NCBI GenBank assembly: GCA_034670025.1
Contig: JAXMOE010000002.1
Coordinates: 186,001-250,000, forward strand
Origin: PGYR01 sp034670025
GTDB taxonomy: Bacteria > Bacteroidota > Ignavibacteria > Kapaibacteriales > UBA2268
Reading direction: 5' to 3'
Length of the DNA: 64,000 bases
Made by a program: the position numbers and the translations under genes. Each line of letters begins with the position of its first letter. Position 1 is the first letter of the stretch. Positions 34,476 through 43,105 of this stretch are shown one piece after another. The notes under the pieces are model-generated. The model worked only from the letters and a program-made list of their open reading frames with translations, did no database searches and was not told where the DNA came from.

Positions 34476-35564
34476 CTACACCTCTGGCAGAACTATCTCT
34501 TCCTTTACTGGGGTTTTGTGGTTGAAATCCACTCCTGATAGCCACTCTTCTATGTGCTTGGCAATGCCAGCTACAATCTCTTCTTTTGTGCTATTATCTT
34601 GTTTTATCTTACCGCGCAGTTGTTTGTATTCGATTGGGTCGAATTTCACATCTCTGATAAGTATAAATTCTTTTGCTTGTTCCACGCACTGCTCTGAACA
34701 GAAACCCATGTGCTTGCGGTATTGCTTCGGTTTAGCTATTATCTGTGCGTTGCATGGGCCATAGCGACAGTTGTAATAATTCTTTGCTTTTTCACCTGTG
34801 TAGTGGCACTCGGAGATGATTGTTGTGGTTTTGCCATCGCCAACGTCAGTGCTTACTCTGTCGTCGAATGTGTATAGGTTGCCTAACCAATTGCCATCTT
34901 TGTGCTTGTTGACATATTTCATCACTCCACCGTCCAATTGTTTTACGTCCTCGAAGCCCTGCTGATCGAGGTAAACAGCTACTTTTTCGCAGCGGATTCC
35001 ACCAGTACAGTACATCACTATTTTCTTATTGTCGAATTCTTCCTTGTAGTGATCTATTATTGATTGTAAGTCACGGAAGTTAACAGTACCAGCTGGGATA
35101 GCATTTTTGAAATGGCCGAGTTTGTATTCATAATTATTACGCATATCCAAGATTAGATAGTCGTCATTCTCTTCGTCCATCACTTTTTTGAACTCATCTA
35201 CGCTCATCTTACTCTTTACTTTCTCTATTGCTTCAGCAGAGTAAACTTCACCAAGGGCAACTATTTCTGGTCTGTAGCGGACTATCATTTTGGGGAATTT
35301 GTGTTCTTCCACTTCTGTTGCTTTTGCTTCTATGTCAGGAATGTCATTGAAGTATTGATTGTTTTCCAAGTAGAGCATAAGTGCGTGTACTTGACCTATG
35401 TTCCCTGTGACTGTGGCATTTATCCCTTCTTCACCTATGAATATACGACCTCTTAGCCCAATGTCACGAGTGAACCGATATAGTTTCTTAACCTCAATTT
35501 TTGGGTTTTCTATATCAACAAATTTGTAAAATGTTAATAATGAATATTTTGTTTCTTTTTTCAT
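34476..35564 (-). CDS. trhO: Oxygen-dependent tRNA uridine(34) hydroxylase TrhO (rhodanese family)
   Basis: 362 residues, matching the YceA/TrhO family. An N-terminal acylphosphatase-like domain ('GLRGRIFIGEEGINATVTG') is followed by a rhodanese domain with active-site loop CTGGIRCEK (~186-194) and a C-terminal Cys-rich region ('NCRYGPCNAQ', 'GFCSEQC') that may bind metal. TrhO hydroxylates U34 of certain tRNAs on the way to 5-carboxymethoxy- or methoxyuridine. Last gene of an apparent operon with msrB and a hypothetical gene, with gaps of 5 and 71 bases. Confidence 0.88.
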   Translation of the reverse strand: MKKETKYSLLTFYKFVDIENPKIEVKKLYRFTRDIGLRGRIFIGEEGINATVTGNIGQVHALMLYLENNQYFNDIPDIEAKATEVEEHKFPKMIVRYRPEIVALGEVYSAEAIEKVKSKMSVDEFKKVMDEENDDYLILDMRNNYEYKLGHFKNAIPAGTVNFRDLQSIIDHYKEEFDNKKIVMYCTGGIRCEKVAVYLDQQGFEDVKQLDGGVMKYVNKHKDGNWLGNLYTFDDRVSTDVGDGKTTTIISECHYTGEKAKNYYNCRYGPCNAQIIAKPKQYRKHMGFCSEQCVEQAKEFILIRDVKFDPIEYKQLRGKIKQDNSTKEEIVAGIAKHIEEWLSGVDFNHKTPVKEEIVLPEV

Positions 35565-35635
35565 TTTCTTGAGATGTTGCTAATAATTATTCTACAAAAT
35601 TAGTGAATAGAAATAAAAAAAAGAAGTATTTAAGA

Positions 35636-36142
35636 CTAAATTGTATTATTTTCTATATACTTGTTTGCAATGGCTCTTAAATCCAATCTAATTTGGCTCA
35701 GCTTTTTTTCTATATCTTGTATTTCATCGGAAGTTAAGTTCCCACTTCTGAGTCTATTATCTAAGTGTTCCACTTCTCCTTCTGTACCTATGAATGATAC
35801 CAAATCTTCTGGGTAACCGAGATAAGTCCAAAGCGAGCCAACAAGTCGAGAGCCGTCAATAGCGTCAATCCAATCGTTTGCTACGGCATAGACAATCAGG
35901 TTAGCAATATCAACCATAGAGTCGTCATCTTCTTCGTAAAATTCAATGAATTTATACAAAAAGTCGTACGCCTGCTCGCGTGGGTAATGCCCTTCATTAA
36001 CGAATTGCAAAAAAAGACCGACTTCGGTTTCCGCAGTTGCAGGCATCTCGAAGTCAGTCTCTATCCTATTGTCTATCGCTTTTACTCTTTGGTCGTCGCT
36101 TGTAGTTATCTTCTCGTTGAGTAATTCTAAAAATGGGTGCAT
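35636..36142 (-). CDS. Hypothetical protein between msrB and trhO
   Basis: 168 residues, soluble, strongly acidic and helical, without signal peptide, Cys-rich motif or membrane segment. No family recognised. It starts five bases after the msrB stop, so it is co-transcribed. Co-occurrence with methionine sulfoxide reductase and an O2-dependent tRNA hydroxylase is suggestive of redox response but gives no specific function. Confidence 0.6.
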   Translation of the reverse strand: MHPFLELLNEKITTSDDQRVKAIDNRIETDFEMPATAETEVGLFLQFVNEGHYPREQAYDFLYKFIEFYEEDDDSMVDIANLIVYAVANDWIDAIDGSRLVGSLWTYLGYPEDLVSFIGTEGEVEHLDNRLRSGNLTSDEIQDIEKKLSQIRLDLRAIANKYIENNTI

Positions 36143-36147
36143 AAGTT

Positions 36148-36678
36148 TTATTTGCTACTGTCTTTTTCAAAATCCAAAGATACTGAATTTATACAATATC
36201 GCAGTCCAGTCGGTGCAGGACCATCGTTGAATACGTGACCCAAATGTCCATCACAATTTGCACAAACAACTTCTATTCTGACCATTCCGTGTGACTCATC
36301 TCGTATTTCTTTTATCTTGCTCTTGTCGTCTATATCGTAGAACGAAGGCCAACCGCAATGTGATTCGTACTTAGTATCAGAACCAAATAGAACTTCACCA
36401 CAACCAGCACATTTGTACTCACCACCTTCAAAGTGTAAGTTGTACTCACCAGTTCCAGCTCTTTCTGTTCCTTTTTGGCGAAGTATTCTGTACTCCTCAT
36501 CAGTTAGTTCTGCTCTCCACTCCGCATCAGTTTTTTCCATGCTTGCATCTCCTTTTTTATCTGTTGTTATTTCTGTTGTATTGTTTTTTCCGCTTGTCTC
36601 ATCATTTGACTGAGTGTATAAGTACACTGAGAATGAGATTGCCAGTATCATGGCAGTAACTATTGTCTTCATCTTCAT
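36148..36678 (-). CDS. msrB: Peptide-methionine (R)-S-oxide reductase MsrB, exported
   Basis: 176 residues from ATG 36678, preferred over an in-frame start at 36705 because GAGGAACG precedes it and the signal/anchor (MKMKTIVTAMILAISFSVYLYT) then begins at once. The MsrB domain (~60-170) has zinc Cys pairs CAGC and CANC, 'HCGWPSF', 'GHLGHVF' and the catalytic Cys in 'GLRYCINS'. It reduces methionine-R-sulfoxide in proteins; the leader points to a periplasmic, membrane-anchored form. Divergent from a peroxiredoxin-like lipoprotein gene. Confidence 0.9.
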   Translation of the reverse strand: MKMKTIVTAMILAISFSVYLYTQSNDETSGKNNTTEITTDKKGDASMEKTDAEWRAELTDEEYRILRQKGTERAGTGEYNLHFEGGEYKCAGCGEVLFGSDTKYESHCGWPSFYDIDDKSKIKEIRDESHGMVRIEVVCANCDGHLGHVFNDGPAPTGLRYCINSVSLDFEKDSSK

Positions 36679-36781
36679 TTTTCGTTCCTCATTTACTTTA
36701 TTCATATTAATAGACTCAAATGCAATAACATTATTTCATTATAGTCATCAAGCAACAACTAACAATACAAATAAGAACATT

Positions 36782-37540
36782 ATGAAATATCTACTATTAT
36801 CTATTACACTATTATTTGCATTAAGTTGCAGTAACGAAGCTGAGAAAACTACTCCCAAAGAAGAGGTTCAAACTATGAATGAGGAAACAGAATACATTCC
36901 ACTAAGTGAAAAGTTAGATGCAAAAAAACAGAATTTTGTAGAAAAGGCAGATGATGAGGTAAAGAGGATATATGCGGAAGGAATACAAGCAATAGTTGAT
37001 GCTGGAGTGTTGGATAATGCAATGAAAGTAGGTGACATAGCCCCTAACTTCACTTTGAAAAATGCGGCTGGCGAAGAAGTTAGTTTAGAAAGCAGATTGG
37101 ATGAAGGGCCTGTTGTTTTGGTTTGGTATCGTGGTGGGTGGTGTCCTTACTGTAACATCACTTTACAGAGATTACAATCGGAGTTGCCGAACTTCCAAAA
37201 ACACAATGCTTCTCTAATTGCAATTACTCCCGAAGTACCTGATAGTTCACTTTCAACGACTGAAAAAAATGATTTAGAATTTGATGTAATTAGCGATATG
37301 GGTCACAAAGTATCAGAAAAGTACGGAGTTGTATTCCAGTTGACAGATGAAGTCGCTGCGAGATATGAAAAATCGTTTGGGTTAACTGAGTACAATGGCG
37401 ATAGCTCAAAAAAATTACCGTTAGCAGCTACTTATGTAATAGATACTAACGGCAAAATTACTTATGCTTTTGTTGATGCTGATTACAGGAACAGAGCTGA
37501 ACCGAGAGACATCATTGAAGCATTGGAAAAGTTAGATTGA
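36782..37540 (+). CDS. Peroxiredoxin-like (AhpC/TSA) lipoprotein
   Basis: 252 residues from ATG 36782, which starts a lipoprotein signal with lipobox ALSC; an upstream in-frame TTG gives 56 extra residues that run across the msrB promoter and is rejected. A thioredoxin fold (from ~90) contains 'WYRGGWCPYCNITLQRLQ', a WCPYC redox motif typical of the peroxiredoxin-like family. It probably detoxifies peroxides or acts as a thiol reductase at the periplasmic face. It shares its promoter region with msrB, consistent with joint control under oxidative stress. Confidence 0.82.
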   Translation: MKYLLLSITLLFALSCSNEAEKTTPKEEVQTMNEETEYIPLSEKLDAKKQNFVEKADDEVKRIYAEGIQAIVDAGVLDNAMKVGDIAPNFTLKNAAGEEVSLESRLDEGPVVLVWYRGGWCPYCNITLQRLQSELPNFQKHNASLIAITPEVPDSSLSTTEKNDLEFDVISDMGHKVSEKYGVVFQLTDEVAARYEKSFGLTEYNGDSSKKLPLAATYVIDTNGKITYAFVDADYRNRAEPRDIIEALEKLD

Positions 37541-38007
37541 GTTAGATACACCAAAATTTTAAAATTTATTTTTTAAACATCCAGCTTTATTTACTGCCCA
37601 TTTAGAGGAGCATGCCACGTCTTTAGCGTGCGCTGTCTGTACTTGTTCAGATAGGAGGGGGCAATAGTTAGCTAAGTCCACCTCCGTCTTCCGATCACTT
37701 TGTCACTCTGAGGATTCCAAAGAATCCGAAGAGTCTATTTCTTTTAGAAACCTCTAGTTTGATATAATAGCTCTTTGTTAATCAATAAATGGATAGCCAC
37801 AAAATATCAGTAAACTGATATTTTTCGCAATGACAGCTTTTCGCACGCCCCTGTTTTTTTACAGTTAACAAATCCTCCCAACCTCCTTTATCAAGGAGGA
37901 GCTAGAATGTTCGACACTCAAAATATCTGATGTAATAGTAAAAAGTAAAATATTAGTAAGTCTTCCCTGTTTAGGGATGACTTAGTTGGGTTCATAATAT
38001 TATAAGA
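37541..38007. repeat. 467-bp gene-free stretch with stacked hairpins (dispersed-repeat-like)
   Basis: No coding frame of note. Between 37610 and 37734 four stem-loops follow each other: GCATGC/GCGTGC (37610-37631); CTGTCTG/CAGATAG (37633-37654); GGAGGGGG/CCACCTCC with one mismatch (37654-37685); and ACTCT-GA-GGATTC/GAATCC-GA-AGAGT (37705-37734), an 11-bp stem with a symmetric GA/GA internal loop. Further on are AAAATATCAGT/ACTGATATTTT (37801-37824) and CCTCCTT/AAGGAGG (37882-37899). The sequence is locally more GC-rich and looks like the palindromic intergenic repeats common in this group of genomes, though a structured RNA is possible. Confidence 0.5.
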
Positions 38008-38634
38008 TCAATCTAACTTATATATTTCCATAATGTCATCGAGAATAGCTTTGAAATCTATCTTCAAATCTATTATTTTACCAGAAGCAATGTCGAAAAC
38101 CCAGCCATGAATTTTTATATCACGGTCTCGTATTGCTTTTTGTACTACTGCAGTTTTGATTACGTTTACGCATTGTTCTTGTACATTGAGCTCTACTAAT
38201 CTGTTGTACTTTTCATCTTCATCGGCAATACCATCAAGTTCATCTTTGTGGATTCTATATACATCTCTTATATTTCTAAGCCAAGGATTCAGAATACCCA
38301 AATCAGCAGGCTGCATAGCCGCTTTTACTCCACCGCAACCGTAGTGCCCACAAACAATAACGTGCTTAACACCTAAATTGTCAACAGCGTAATTTATTAC
38401 AGACATAGCATTTAGGTCGATACTAACAACCATATTTGCAATATTCCTATGAACAAAAACCTGTCCTGGTGTTGCTCCCAACATATCTTCAGCTGTAACT
38501 CTACTATCAGAACACCCTATATACAGGTAATCAGGGTCTTGACCTTTTGCTAAATTTTCAAAGTATGATGGGTCTTTGTCTAATTTTTTTGCTACCCATT
38601 CTTTATTATTTTCAAATATCTTTTGAATATCCAT
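38008..38634 (-). CDS. can: Beta-class carbonic anhydrase
   Basis: 208 residues. Zinc ligands C41 (IGCSDSR), H97 and C100 (CGHYGCGG), and the D43-R45 dyad, define a beta carbonic anhydrase that interconverts CO2 and bicarbonate in the cytoplasm. Length and the 'HGWVFDIASGKI' block are normal for the Can (YadF) branch. It could supply bicarbonate for the acyl-CoA carboxylase. Monocistronic. Confidence 0.92.
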   Translation of the reverse strand: MDIQKIFENNKEWVAKKLDKDPSYFENLAKGQDPDYLYIGCSDSRVTAEDMLGATPGQVFVHRNIANMVVSIDLNAMSVINYAVDNLGVKHVIVCGHYGCGGVKAAMQPADLGILNPWLRNIRDVYRIHKDELDGIADEDEKYNRLVELNVQEQCVNVIKTAVVQKAIRDRDIKIHGWVFDIASGKIIDLKIDFKAILDDIMEIYKLD

Positions 38635-38896
38635 TTATTCTCCTTGTTTTATTTAATTATTAAGACAACTTTTCAACGAACAATTTAAAAAAATAATTTA
38701 ATTTCTTTTACTTTTTCTAAACTGTATTCCCAACTTTGCAATGCTCAGAAATATGATTAATTTAAAAGATTGATATTTGCAATTCGAATAAATTAGTTTG
38801 CTCAACCAATGTGCAACAATCAACACAACCAAATCAGGTTATATCCGTTAGATGCAATATTGATTAACAGATTTAAAAACTTAACATTAGTGGATT

Positions 38897-41800
38897 ATGA
38901 AAAAAATTACACTCCTTTTGATAGCATTGATTGGAACTACCGGCATAATGCTCGGACAATCAAAGCTACTTCGCTTTCCTAATAGTTCAGATACTCAGAT
39001 TACTTTCACTCATGCAGGTGATATATTTACTGTACCGATAGATGGTGGTATTGCTCGTAGAGTCACTGTGTCGGATGGTATAGAAATGTTCCCTCGATTT
39101 TCTCCTGATGGCAATACAATTGCTTTTTCTGGCGAGTACAATGGTAACCAACAAGTATTCGTAATGCCATCGGAAGGTGGAATGCCAATACAACGTACAT
39201 TCAATATGGACTCGGAAGGATTACCAGAAAGAATGGGACCTAACAAAATTATATTAGAATGGTCAAAAGACGGTAAGGATATAGTATTTCGTTCTCGTCA
39301 AGATAGCTGGCACATATTAGAAGGAAAAATATTCACTGTTCCCGCTGTCGATGGATTGATGGAAACTTTGGATTTACCAAAATCAGGTTATGCTTCACTT
39401 TCTCCTGATGGTAGTAAGATAGCCTACAACAGAATTTTCCGTGATTACAGAACTTGGAAAAGATATCGTGGTGGTCAAGTAGCAGAAGTTTGGATATATG
39501 ATTTCAATACAAGAGAACTAACTCAAGTTACTGACAACGATGCTCAGGATATAATGCCAATCTGGCACGGAGATAAGATTTATTATATCTCAGACAGAAT
39601 TGGTACACTTAACTTGTATGGTTATGATACAAAAACAAAGCAAGAAAATCAAATAACAAAATCAGATTACTATGACGTTAAGTTCCCTTCGAAAGGAGCT
39701 AAGCACATAGCATTCGAAATGGGTGGCGAAGTTCACCTAATGGATTATGCTACTGAGTCTGTGAAGAAAATTAATATCAAAGTGCAGGACGATTTCCCTT
39801 CTGCTAGACCAAGAATAGAAGATGTGAGCGATGAGATTAGCGGTGGAACTGTATCACCTGGTGGCGATTGGACTGTGTTTTCAGCTCGTGGCGATATTTT
39901 CGTAGTGTCTAAAGAAAAGGGAATCACTCGCAACTTAACTAACTCTTCTGACGCACACGACAGAGATCCAGATTGGTCACCAGATGGCAAATGGATTGCT
40001 TACGTTAGTGATGCTTCCGGTGAATATGAGATTCACTTAGTTAAACCAGATGGCTCTGAACACAAGCAGTTAACTAATGACTTTGAGTCATACAGATATG
40101 CTTTGGATTGGTCACCAGATAGCAAAAAAATACTTACTTCTGATAAATCAATGAAGCTATATTACTATGATGTTCCTTCGGGTAGCAGACACGAAGTAGC
40201 AAAATCTTCACGTTGGGAAATTAGAGATTACAACTGGTCACCAGATAGCAAGTGGATTGCTTACACTGATTATGTGAACAACAAAATTAGTGGTGTGTTT
40301 ATTCATAATACATCAGGTGGCGAAAATCAATTAGTTACGAACAAGTTTTTTGACGCAAACCAAGGTACATTTACACCAGGTGGAAACTACTTACTTTACA
40401 CTTCTGGCAGAACTTATCAAGCAGACGTAAACGCTCAAGAGTGGAACTTCTTCTATGATGATATGACAAAGATATATGGTGTTCCTTTGACTAAAAAAGT
40501 GAAATCACCTTTTGTGTTCGAAGGTTTCGACAAAGAAGAAAAGAAAGATGATGATGACAAAGAAGTGACTGTAGAAATAGATTTTGACGGAATAAAAGAC
40601 AGAGTTTTCGATGTACCGACTTCTTCTGCTAGCTACTACAGCTTAGTGCCTACTGACGACCACAAATTATACTATGTAAAAACTGGTAGCGGTACAAAAC
40701 CAGAAACTTATGTTTATGATTTTACTAAGAAAGATGAAAGTAAAGTTGGTGGATTTAGCCAGTGGGATATTACTCCTGACTACAAACACATAATAATTAA
40801 ACAAGGCAAGGATTACTTCATCGAAAAATTATCGACTAAGATTAAACCAGATGGCAAGAATAAGGTTGATTTGTCGAATATGGAAACAAAGATTAATCCG
40901 AAAGATGAGTGGAATCAAATATACTCTGAGTCATGGAGACAAACTCGTGATTTCTTCTACGATCCAGGGATGCATGGTGTTGATTGGAAGAAGATGCGTG
41001 AAAAATACGAAGCACTAATGCCTTATGTGCAGCACAGAACGGACTTGACTTATGTGTTGGGTGAGCTAATTTCTGAGCTCAATGTTGGTCACGCTTATGT
41101 TGGTGGTGGCGATATGCCTAAGGTTAAGACTATCTCTATTGGTCAGCTTGGTGCCGACATAGAGTGGGACGGCAACGGCTGGAAAATCACTAGTATATTA
41201 CAAGGTAGAAACTGGGAAGAGAAAACTCGTTCTCCGCTTACAGAGCCAGGTATTGACATAAGCAAAGGTATGTATATCGTTTCGATCGACGGAACTAAGT
41301 TAACTAAGGAAATGACTCCGAATATGGCTTTGGAAAACAAAGCACAAAAATTAGTTAGCTTGAATGTAAGTAAATCAGCAAACGGTTCTGGAACTGAGTT
41401 TTACATAAAGACGATTAAAGATGATAAAAATCTAAGATATTTCAATTGGGTAGAAAGCAGAAGGAAAATAGTTGACGAGAAAAGTAATGGCAAAATTGGC
41501 TACATCCACATACCTGACATGGGACTTGGAAATGGGTTGAATGAATTTGCTAAAATGTTCTACTCTCAACTTGACAAAGAAGGACTAATAATAGATGATA
41601 GATATAATGGTGGTGGTAATGTATCTCCAATGATAATCGAAAGATTGAGAAGATATATTTCGATAGCTCAACACATCAGAAATCAGGAAGATGTTTCTGC
41701 TAAACCAGACGCTACATTTATGGGGCCAATGGTCTGTTTAATTAACGAAATGTCCATGTCCGATGGTGATTTATTCCCTTACCAATTCCGTTATTATGGA

Positions 41801-42112
41801 TTGGGTAAACTAATCGGTAAGCGTACTTGGGGTGGAGTTATCGGTATCCGTGGCTCTTTGCCATTCATCGATGGTGGCTATATGACTCGTCCGGAGTTTG
41901 CTAATTTCGGAGCAAAAGGCGATTGGATTTTGGAAGGAACTGGTATATCGCCTGACATAGAAGTTGACAACCATCCAGCTAAGGTATTGGACGGAATTGA
42001 TCAACAGCTAAACAGAGCAATAGAGGAAGTACAGAAAGAAATGAAGACTTTCGACAGGTACAAGAAATTACCTGTTGTCCCACCATTCCCAGACAAAAGC
42101 AAGAAGAAGTAA
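38897..42112 (+). CDS. Tricorn-family S41 protease, exported
   Basis: 1071 residues with signal peptide 1-20. WD40-like PD40 propeller repeats fill ~25-560 ('SPDGNTIAFSGEYNG', 'SPDGKWIAYVSD', 'SPDSKWIAYTDY'). Then come the tricorn core domain with 'WNQIYSESWRQTRDFFYDPGMHG', a PDZ domain (~750-850) and the S41 domain with 'DDRYNGGGNVS', 'NEMSMSDGD' (likely nucleophile S955) and 'GKRTWGGVIG'. Tricorn proteases degrade oligopeptides; this exported version probably works in the periplasm. Monocistronic, followed by a strong terminator. Confidence 0.9.
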   Translation: MKKITLLLIALIGTTGIMLGQSKLLRFPNSSDTQITFTHAGDIFTVPIDGGIARRVTVSDGIEMFPRFSPDGNTIAFSGEYNGNQQVFVMPSEGGMPIQRTFNMDSEGLPERMGPNKIILEWSKDGKDIVFRSRQDSWHILEGKIFTVPAVDGLMETLDLPKSGYASLSPDGSKIAYNRIFRDYRTWKRYRGGQVAEVWIYDFNTRELTQVTDNDAQDIMPIWHGDKIYYISDRIGTLNLYGYDTKTKQENQITKSDYYDVKFPSKGAKHIAFEMGGEVHLMDYATESVKKINIKVQDDFPSARPRIEDVSDEISGGTVSPGGDWTVFSARGDIFVVSKEKGITRNLTNSSDAHDRDPDWSPDGKWIAYVSDASGEYEIHLVKPDGSEHKQLTNDFESYRYALDWSPDSKKILTSDKSMKLYYYDVPSGSRHEVAKSSRWEIRDYNWSPDSKWIAYTDYVNNKISGVFIHNTSGGENQLVTNKFFDANQGTFTPGGNYLLYTSGRTYQADVNAQEWNFFYDDMTKIYGVPLTKKVKSPFVFEGFDKEEKKDDDDKEVTVEIDFDGIKDRVFDVPTSSASYYSLVPTDDHKLYYVKTGSGTKPETYVYDFTKKDESKVGGFSQWDITPDYKHIIIKQGKDYFIEKLSTKIKPDGKNKVDLSNMETKINPKDEWNQIYSESWRQTRDFFYDPGMHGVDWKKMREKYEALMPYVQHRTDLTYVLGELISELNVGHAYVGGGDMPKVKTISIGQLGADIEWDGNGWKITSILQGRNWEEKTRSPLTEPGIDISKGMYIVSIDGTKLTKEMTPNMALENKAQKLVSLNVSKSANGSGTEFYIKTIKDDKNLRYFNWVESRRKIVDEKSNGKIGYIHIPDMGLGNGLNEFAKMFYSQLDKEGLIIDDRYNGGGNVSPMIIERLRRYISIAQHIRNQEDVSAKPDATFMGPMVCLINEMSMSDGDLFPYQFRYYGLGKLIGKRTWGGVIGIRGSLPFIDGGYMTRPEFANFGAKGDWILEGTGISPDIEVDNHPAKVLDGIDQQLNRAIEEVQKEMKTFDRYKKLPVVPPFPDKSKKK

Positions 42113-42155
42113 TTAGAATACTCAACAAGGGGGCTTTGTTCCCTTGCATAAATTT

Positions 42156-42193
42156 AAAAAAAGACAGCTCAGAATAATGGGCTGTCTTTTTTT
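42156..42193. terminator. Bidirectional intrinsic terminator
   Basis: GACAGC/GCTGTC core extended by A7/T7 (42156-42168 with 42181-42193) plus a GU and a CG pair at the loop side. It has a U run on both strands and lies between the convergent tricorn gene and the lipoprotein gene. Confidence 0.8.
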
Positions 42194-42259
42194 GTGATAA
42201 TATTAAGCTATATAAAGTCACAAGAATATACAATTTGCAGATAATTGTATAGGCTCTAA

Positions 42260-43099
42260 CTAATTCAACCCCTTGTTTTCTAATATCTGTCTTAGATGTT
42301 TTTCGTAGCCATCTTTTTGAGCCGTATCTTGTATTCTAGTTGTTAGTTCGTCGTACTCGTTTTTGTTTGGAATTTTATGAATTTCATAAGTCAGCAGCTC
42401 AGTTATCCCGAGGTAGTTTTTCCGTTTTTTATTTAACCAATAACAAAGGAAAAGCAACCCTGCAATTAAGACACCTATCACAAAAAGTATATAAGTAATA
42501 TTATCTTTAAAGAAATCACTTTCATTTCTCAAATCTCTGCTAAATATTGGTTGAAACTCTCCATATTTGACCATCAATGTATCCATTGCGTTTGAAATGA
42601 TTGCAGAAACTAAAACCGATGTATTCTCTCCAAGTAGCTCGTTTCTTATATTTTGTAAGTTTTGATTTGTGCTATCTCCGAGTAACTCATCTCTCAGTTT
42701 GGCAATTCGGATTCTTGTTTCTATTCCTAATAGACTATTTCGGATTGACTCCAACTGCCCTTGACTGGTTATGCCAAGAGTTCTGATTTGTTTGTTTAAC
42801 TCAACACCAATAGCAGAATCTAATATCATTTTTAGTTCAGCATTTGTCCTGTTACCAGCATTCGTTAATACTGAATCGATAGTATTGTTGAGCTCAGTTT
42901 CCAAATTTTTCAAATCTATTGAATCAACTATCCCTTTAGTCAAACTCCCACCTACGGCAGACAATAAGGAATCTCTATTTTCCAAGGATGAAACTACACC
43001 GTCTCCCAGACCTGTTCCTATATTTTCAAAAGTTGACGAGCAACTAAATGCAATCAACAACACTGAAACTAATAATATTTTCCTAATCATAATGTACAC
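42260..43099 (-). CDS. Hypothetical lipoprotein with membrane helix, GMC-fusion operon
   Basis: 279 residues. A lipoprotein signal (lipobox AFSC) is followed by a helical, repeat-like region with recurring '(R)(N/D)(E)LLG(E/D/I)' units (~100-165), a transmembrane helix (~205-225, 'ITYILFVIGVLIAGLLFLCYWL') and a basic cytoplasmic tail (~226-279). Lipid anchor plus membrane helix would span the periplasm. No family recognised. It lies six bases after the metallophosphoesterase gene and is the last gene of the operon. Confidence 0.6.
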   Translation of the reverse strand: MYIMIRKILLVSVLLIAFSCSSTFENIGTGLGDGVVSSLENRDSLLSAVGGSLTKGIVDSIDLKNLETELNNTIDSVLTNAGNRTNAELKMILDSAIGVELNKQIRTLGITSQGQLESIRNSLLGIETRIRIAKLRDELLGDSTNQNLQNIRNELLGENTSVLVSAIISNAMDTLMVKYGEFQPIFSRDLRNESDFFKDNITYILFVIGVLIAGLLFLCYWLNKKRKNYLGITELLTYEIHKIPNKNEYDELTTRIQDTAQKDGYEKHLRQILENKGLN

Positions 43100-43105
43100 T
43101 CCTGG

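Noticed and set aside
36614..36781. 56-residue N-terminal extension of the peroxiredoxin-like gene from TTG
   Set aside because: It runs across the msrB start region, and the lipoprotein signal begins exactly at ATG 36782.
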